Shown piece after piece: positions 61,317 through 64,000 of a DNA stretch of 64,000 nucleotides. The notes below the pieces were generated by a model. That model saw only the letters and a list, made by a program, of their open reading frames with translations, made no database searches and had not been told where the DNA came from. Source of the DNA: a virus; the IMG/VR virus record IMGVR_UViG_3300032182_000187, positions 1 to 64,000 of that record; one strand, written 5' to 3'. Both the position numbers and the translations under genes were made by a program. Every line of letters starts with the position of its first letter. Position 1 is the first letter of the stretch.

Positions 61317-61674
61317 AATAGTGTTTGGGATCTAAACTAAAGGATTTAATAACTCCATCTACGAAATGGATTCTACAACGAGGATGTCTATCTGGACCAC
61401 TGTATCTCTCTGGATATATCTCAACATAATCAGTAATTAATAATGGTCTGACTTTACCATGAGTACCATTTGGTTTATATGTGAACCACATGGGTGATGT
61501 GTCATCAGGAACAAAGTCTTGTGTGCCAGATGTATCAATGTGCCATATTCTACCAGATGGATCAATCCAGTAATCATGCATCAAACCACCATCATTAATA
61601 TCTTTGGTTTGATTTACACCTTCAAACTCTTTACCAAGTTTGTAAGATGAGCGTACGTGGTCAAACATTCCCAT
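61297..61674 (-). CDS. Unknown protein upstream of the carbamoyltransferase (125 aa)
   Basis: A 125-residue protein: MGMFDHVRSSYKLGKEFEGV, GLMHDYWIDPSGRIWHIDTS, MWFTYKPNGTHGKVRPLLIT, CRIHFVDGVIKSFSLD. Beta-rich with a W-rich middle. The MGMFD(H/Y)(V/I) start is common in phage proteins of unknown role. The ATG at 61674 lies 3 nt past the oxygenase stop; the gene overlaps the carbamoyltransferase start by 20 nt, so these three genes are coupled. Confidence 0.75.
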   Translation of the reverse strand: MGMFDHVRSSYKLGKEFEGVNQTKDINDGGLMHDYWIDPSGRIWHIDTSGTQDFVPDDTSPMWFTYKPNGTHGKVRPLLITDYVEIYPERYSGPDRHPRCRIHFVDGVIKSFSLDPKHYYEIPWS

Positions 61675-61676
61675 TG

Positions 61677-62291
61677 TTAATCCTCCCCAACAGCGTTTTG
61701 ACAATCAGTATATTCAGAATACATCCAACCAGTCACAAGATATTTAACTTCAGATTTTGGTGGATATCCTCTATGTTCATATTGCCAGGTTGCAGGAAAT
61801 ACTATTAATTTACCTGTCTCTGGTTGAACTTTAGTTCCATCGATAAATTCGGTGTAACCATCTTCTACAACATCATTGAGATACCAAATAAATGTTGCTA
61901 TACGAACATCTAATTTGTTTTCTTTTTCTCTATATCTTGGCATACCATCATGATGCCAGACATAAAATCCTCCTGGTTCAGTTCTCTGTATTTGATAACC
62001 AGAGTCTTCAACTGGTCGTTTGAATTCATGATAAATTTTGTCCCCTGGCAATTGGTTGACATATTCATCGAATGAAGTGTTTAATGATTTAAAGAACACT
62101 TCATCCTCTTCACCCCAATCTTCATATGCACTAATCAATAAATCTGTTGATTGTTTTACTTCTGGTACATAACCTGAACCAGTCTTACCTGGAATCGTAC
62201 GTTCATCGGCATTAAATTTTTCAATAACGTGGGCACAAAATTCAGGTGTCAATGCATTGTTTTTAATCCAAATGTAATCACTTAGTTTCAT
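61677..62291 (-). CDS. 2OG-Fe(II) dioxygenase, prolyl-hydroxylase-like
   Basis: A 204-residue oxygenase: GGFYVWHHDGMPRYREKENK gives the HxD pair His113-Asp115, VFPATWQYEHRGYPPKSEVK gives distal His173 and Lys183 as candidate 2-oxoglutarate ligand. This is the pattern of P4H-type dioxygenases (Fe2OG_Oxy). A DVRIATFIWYLND strand between them fits the fold. It is 2 nt from the next gene and upstream of the carbamoyltransferase, so it may hydroxylate a substrate that is then carbamoylated; that is inference. Confidence 0.88.
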   Translation of the reverse strand: MKLSDYIWIKNNALTPEFCAHVIEKFNADERTIPGKTGSGYVPEVKQSTDLLISAYEDWGEEDEVFFKSLNTSFDEYVNQLPGDKIYHEFKRPVEDSGYQIQRTEPGGFYVWHHDGMPRYREKENKLDVRIATFIWYLNDVVEDGYTEFIDGTKVQPETGKLIVFPATWQYEHRGYPPKSEVKYLVTGWMYSEYTDCQNAVGED

Positions 62292-62520
62292 GTTCCTTTT
62301 CTACAGATTTAATCAATTTGTCCATACGTCTCTCGAAAAACCAACGAGAGATCTTGTTGCTAGGGTGAAATTGAATAATATACCAGTATCGCCTGATATT
62401 AATCCACACTAGTTTCATTCGCAATACTATGTAGTCAGCGACATTTCTGTCAATTGTGACAACATATAACAAGAGTGCAAAGGTTGAGAACCACAACCAA
62501 AACCATGTGTCATAGACCAT
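62278..62520 (-). CDS. Small membrane protein (80 aa)
   Basis: An 80-residue protein with a hydrophobic N-terminal helix (MVYDTWFWLWFSTFALLLYV) followed by a Trp/Tyr/Arg-rich amphipathic region (LVWINIRRYWYIIQFHP) and basic C-terminus. Three ATG codons in a row start the frame (62526, 62523, 62520); GAGG is best spaced for the last. It overlaps the oxygenase by 14 nt. A peripheral or single-span membrane protein; function unknown. Confidence 0.7.
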   Translation of the reverse strand: MVYDTWFWLWFSTFALLLYVVTIDRNVADYIVLRMKLVWINIRRYWYIIQFHPSNKISRWFFERRMDKLIKSVEKEHETK

Positions 62521-62728
62521 CATCATCCTCGAAACTTAGGTATTCTATTGCCTTTTTCTGTTTATTGAAATATTTACGACACTTCTTAACTTCTTTCAGT
62601 TCATCTTTGATCATCTGATATGCATCCTCGGCAGTGATTCTCTTTGCCATCTCCATAGCAGTGATCATCTCTACCCTGGTGCCGAAGTGTTTAAGTGCCT
62701 CCTCAAAACAATTTAGTGACTCGTACAT
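62510..62728 (-). CDS. Small helical protein (72 aa)
   Basis: A 72-residue protein: MYESLNCFEEALKHFGTRVE, MITAMEMAKRITAEDAYQMI, KDELKEVKKCRKYFNKQKKA. Helical, charged, with an acidic ending (LSFEDDDGL). It follows the helicase by 18 nt. No family recognised. Confidence 0.72.
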   Translation of the reverse strand: MYESLNCFEEALKHFGTRVEMITAMEMAKRITAEDAYQMIKDELKEVKKCRKYFNKQKKAIEYLSFEDDDGL

Positions 62729-62746
62729 GTGAATCCTTCAACTATA

Positions 62747-63964
62747 CTATTTAATATCGATAGCGGGTTCACCCTTATCGAAGATAGTTGATACAACCTC
62801 GTTCAAACGTTGACGAGTGTTCTTACCGTAGTTCTTGAACACAGGCACAGTAACAAAACCAGTGCTCTTGCGATACATGGAGAAGTTACCAGCAGGGATT
62901 TTGCCAGACTGAATGTCAGCACTGTCCTCTTTGTTGAGACGAATCACACGACCAATAGTCTGTGCCATCTCAATGACAGGGAGATTACGGAGAAGAATAG
63001 TATGTGTCAGACCACTCACATTGATGCCTTCAGAAAGAATGCTGTAGTGGAAAATGATGAACTTACGATCACGCTGCATACCCCAACGATTAAGAGTCTG
63101 GAAGAACTCATCACGGGTCACTTTTTGTTGATTGACATAGGCACCATGCTTGCTGGTGATGTGCATGACATCATAACCACGCTGAGAGAGGTCTGTAAGG
63201 ACCTGTGTGGTCGATAGCATGTTCCACAGTACCTTTGTGCTAGGAGCAGCGACAAGGACCTTCTGGGCGTTGCTAGCGTCCAGTCTGTCAATCATGTCGA
63301 TGAGAGTCTGTGCATCATTCTCAGCAGCATTTGATTTGCATCGCTCGATGTCAACCTCATGGATATCAATCGTAGGACGCAGAATGCTGCCCTGTTGTAC
63401 AAGTTCAGGTGCAGGCACGTTAGCAATAATATCACCGAAGATGATACGATTGTTCATGCCATTGCCATTCCTTCTATGCTTAGGAGTAGCAGTGAAGTAA
63501 TAATAGTTGTCAGCATCACAAACACTGACATAATCAAAGAAATCTTTGCGTACTCCATTGTGTGCTTCATCGAAGTAAGCAACACTGATGTCAATCTCAG
63601 ACTCATTAACACGACGCAGTGAGTTGTAGGTAGTGAAGATGATCTTGTGATTGTCAACGATCTCATCCCACTCTTGAATGACAGATGCTTTGGTGGTGCT
63701 CTTGTAGCGTGTCTCTCCACTGTGGACATGGAGAACGTTGGCACAGTCAATAAACTCCATGAACTCACTGCAGAGTTGCTCTGCAAGCAAGATACGTGGA
63801 GCACAGACAACGATGGTCTGGGGTGTGGTAGCGTTCTCGATGCGACGGAGAGCATCAAAGATCATGATCAAGGTCTTGCCAGCACCTGTGGGAGCAATGA
63901 CCTGACCATGTGTGTGCGTGGACAGAGCGTTGAGTGCTCGCTGCTGGTGGGGGCGAAGTTCCAT
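62747..63964 (-). CDS. SF2 DEAH-box helicase (UvsW-like)
   Basis: A 405-residue superfamily 2 ATPase. LRPHQQRAL is followed by the Walker A sequence APTGAGKT (24-31), CAPRILLAEQL (motif Ia), DEAH (132-135), FTATP (motif III, 157-161), a second RecA domain with AAPSTKVLWNML, IIFHYSILSEGINV and MAQTIGRVIRLNK (motif VI, ~345). UvsW of T4-like phages remodels recombination and replication intermediates and unwinds R-loops at origins. This protein is shorter than T4 UvsW (503 aa) and starts directly at the helicase core, so a substrate-binding N-domain seems absent. Confidence 0.88.
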   Translation of the reverse strand: MELRPHQQRALNALSTHTHGQVIAPTGAGKTLIMIFDALRRIENATTPQTIVVCAPRILLAEQLCSEFMEFIDCANVLHVHSGETRYKSTTKASVIQEWDEIVDNHKIIFTTYNSLRRVNESEIDISVAYFDEAHNGVRKDFFDYVSVCDADNYYYFTATPKHRRNGNGMNNRIIFGDIIANVPAPELVQQGSILRPTIDIHEVDIERCKSNAAENDAQTLIDMIDRLDASNAQKVLVAAPSTKVLWNMLSTTQVLTDLSQRGYDVMHITSKHGAYVNQQKVTRDEFFQTLNRWGMQRDRKFIIFHYSILSEGINVSGLTHTILLRNLPVIEMAQTIGRVIRLNKEDSADIQSGKIPAGNFSMYRKSTGFVTVPVFKNYGKNTRQRLNEVVSTIFDKGEPAIDIK

Positions 63965-64000
63965 GGTGTGGGGTGATTACATAGATAGTATCCCACGAAA

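Overview
The window looks like part of the genome of a T4-like marine cyanomyovirus, a phage of Synechococcus or Prochlorococcus. The evidence is the order of T4-type structural genes (gp25, gp6, gp8 ... gp13, gp14, gp15, gp16), very large tail-fibre and baseplate proteins, T4-type late promoters (TATAAATA and variants), and genes typical of cyanophages: a flavin-dependent halogenase, several 2-oxoglutarate/Fe(II) oxygenases and a NodU-like carbamoyltransferase. Every gene I could support lies on the minus strand, so transcription runs from position 64000 towards 1. I saw no tRNA, rRNA, CRISPR array or insertion sequence. Names come from recognising sequence families by eye; no database search was run.

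In transcription order: (1) 64.0-59.2 kb holds an SF2 helicase, small proteins, a 2OG-Fe(II) oxygenase, a carbamoyltransferase and an unusual overlapping pair of coiled-coil/acidic and lysine-rich genes. (2) 59.2-54.5 kb is a dense run of about 20 small, mostly unknown genes, many overlapping by 4 nt (ATGA), including membrane microproteins, a Cys/His-rich microprotein and another 2OG-type oxygenase. (3) 54.5-50.7 kb differs in style: small genes separated by non-coding spacers that hold hairpin terminators, three 12-nt-spaced TTTTCCACA boxes (cyanobacterial DnaA-box sequence), and six tandem 24-nt repeats beside a 12-bp inverted repeat. This is the best candidate for a replication or regulatory locus.

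(4) 50.7-34.2 kb is baseplate: small proteins, a PAAR spike tip, gp25, gp6, a 3634-residue structural protein with a YHYH domain, and gp8. (5) 34.1-8.7 kb is tail fibre and adhesin: a 2694-residue DUF4815-like protein, a small coiled-coil protein, a 1275-residue fibre with an apparent cupredoxin domain, a 169-residue protein, a 3489-residue beta-helix/repeat fibre and three tandem glycine-rich paralogues. (6) 8.7-3.5 kb carries an accessory block in the structural operon: a small protein with a tail-assembly-like motif, a tryptophan-halogenase-family enzyme, an unknown protein, three consecutive and different 2OG-Fe(II) oxygenases, and two small coiled-coil proteins. (7) 3.5-0 kb is neck and packaging: gp13, gp14, gp15, gp16, an unknown protein and a partial gene at the edge.

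Late transcription seems to be punctuated by TAAATA-type promoters, several of which overlap the stop codon of the preceding gene. One lies in the loop of a terminator hairpin. The accessory enzymes probably modify a small molecule or protein during late infection, but their substrates cannot be read from the sequence.
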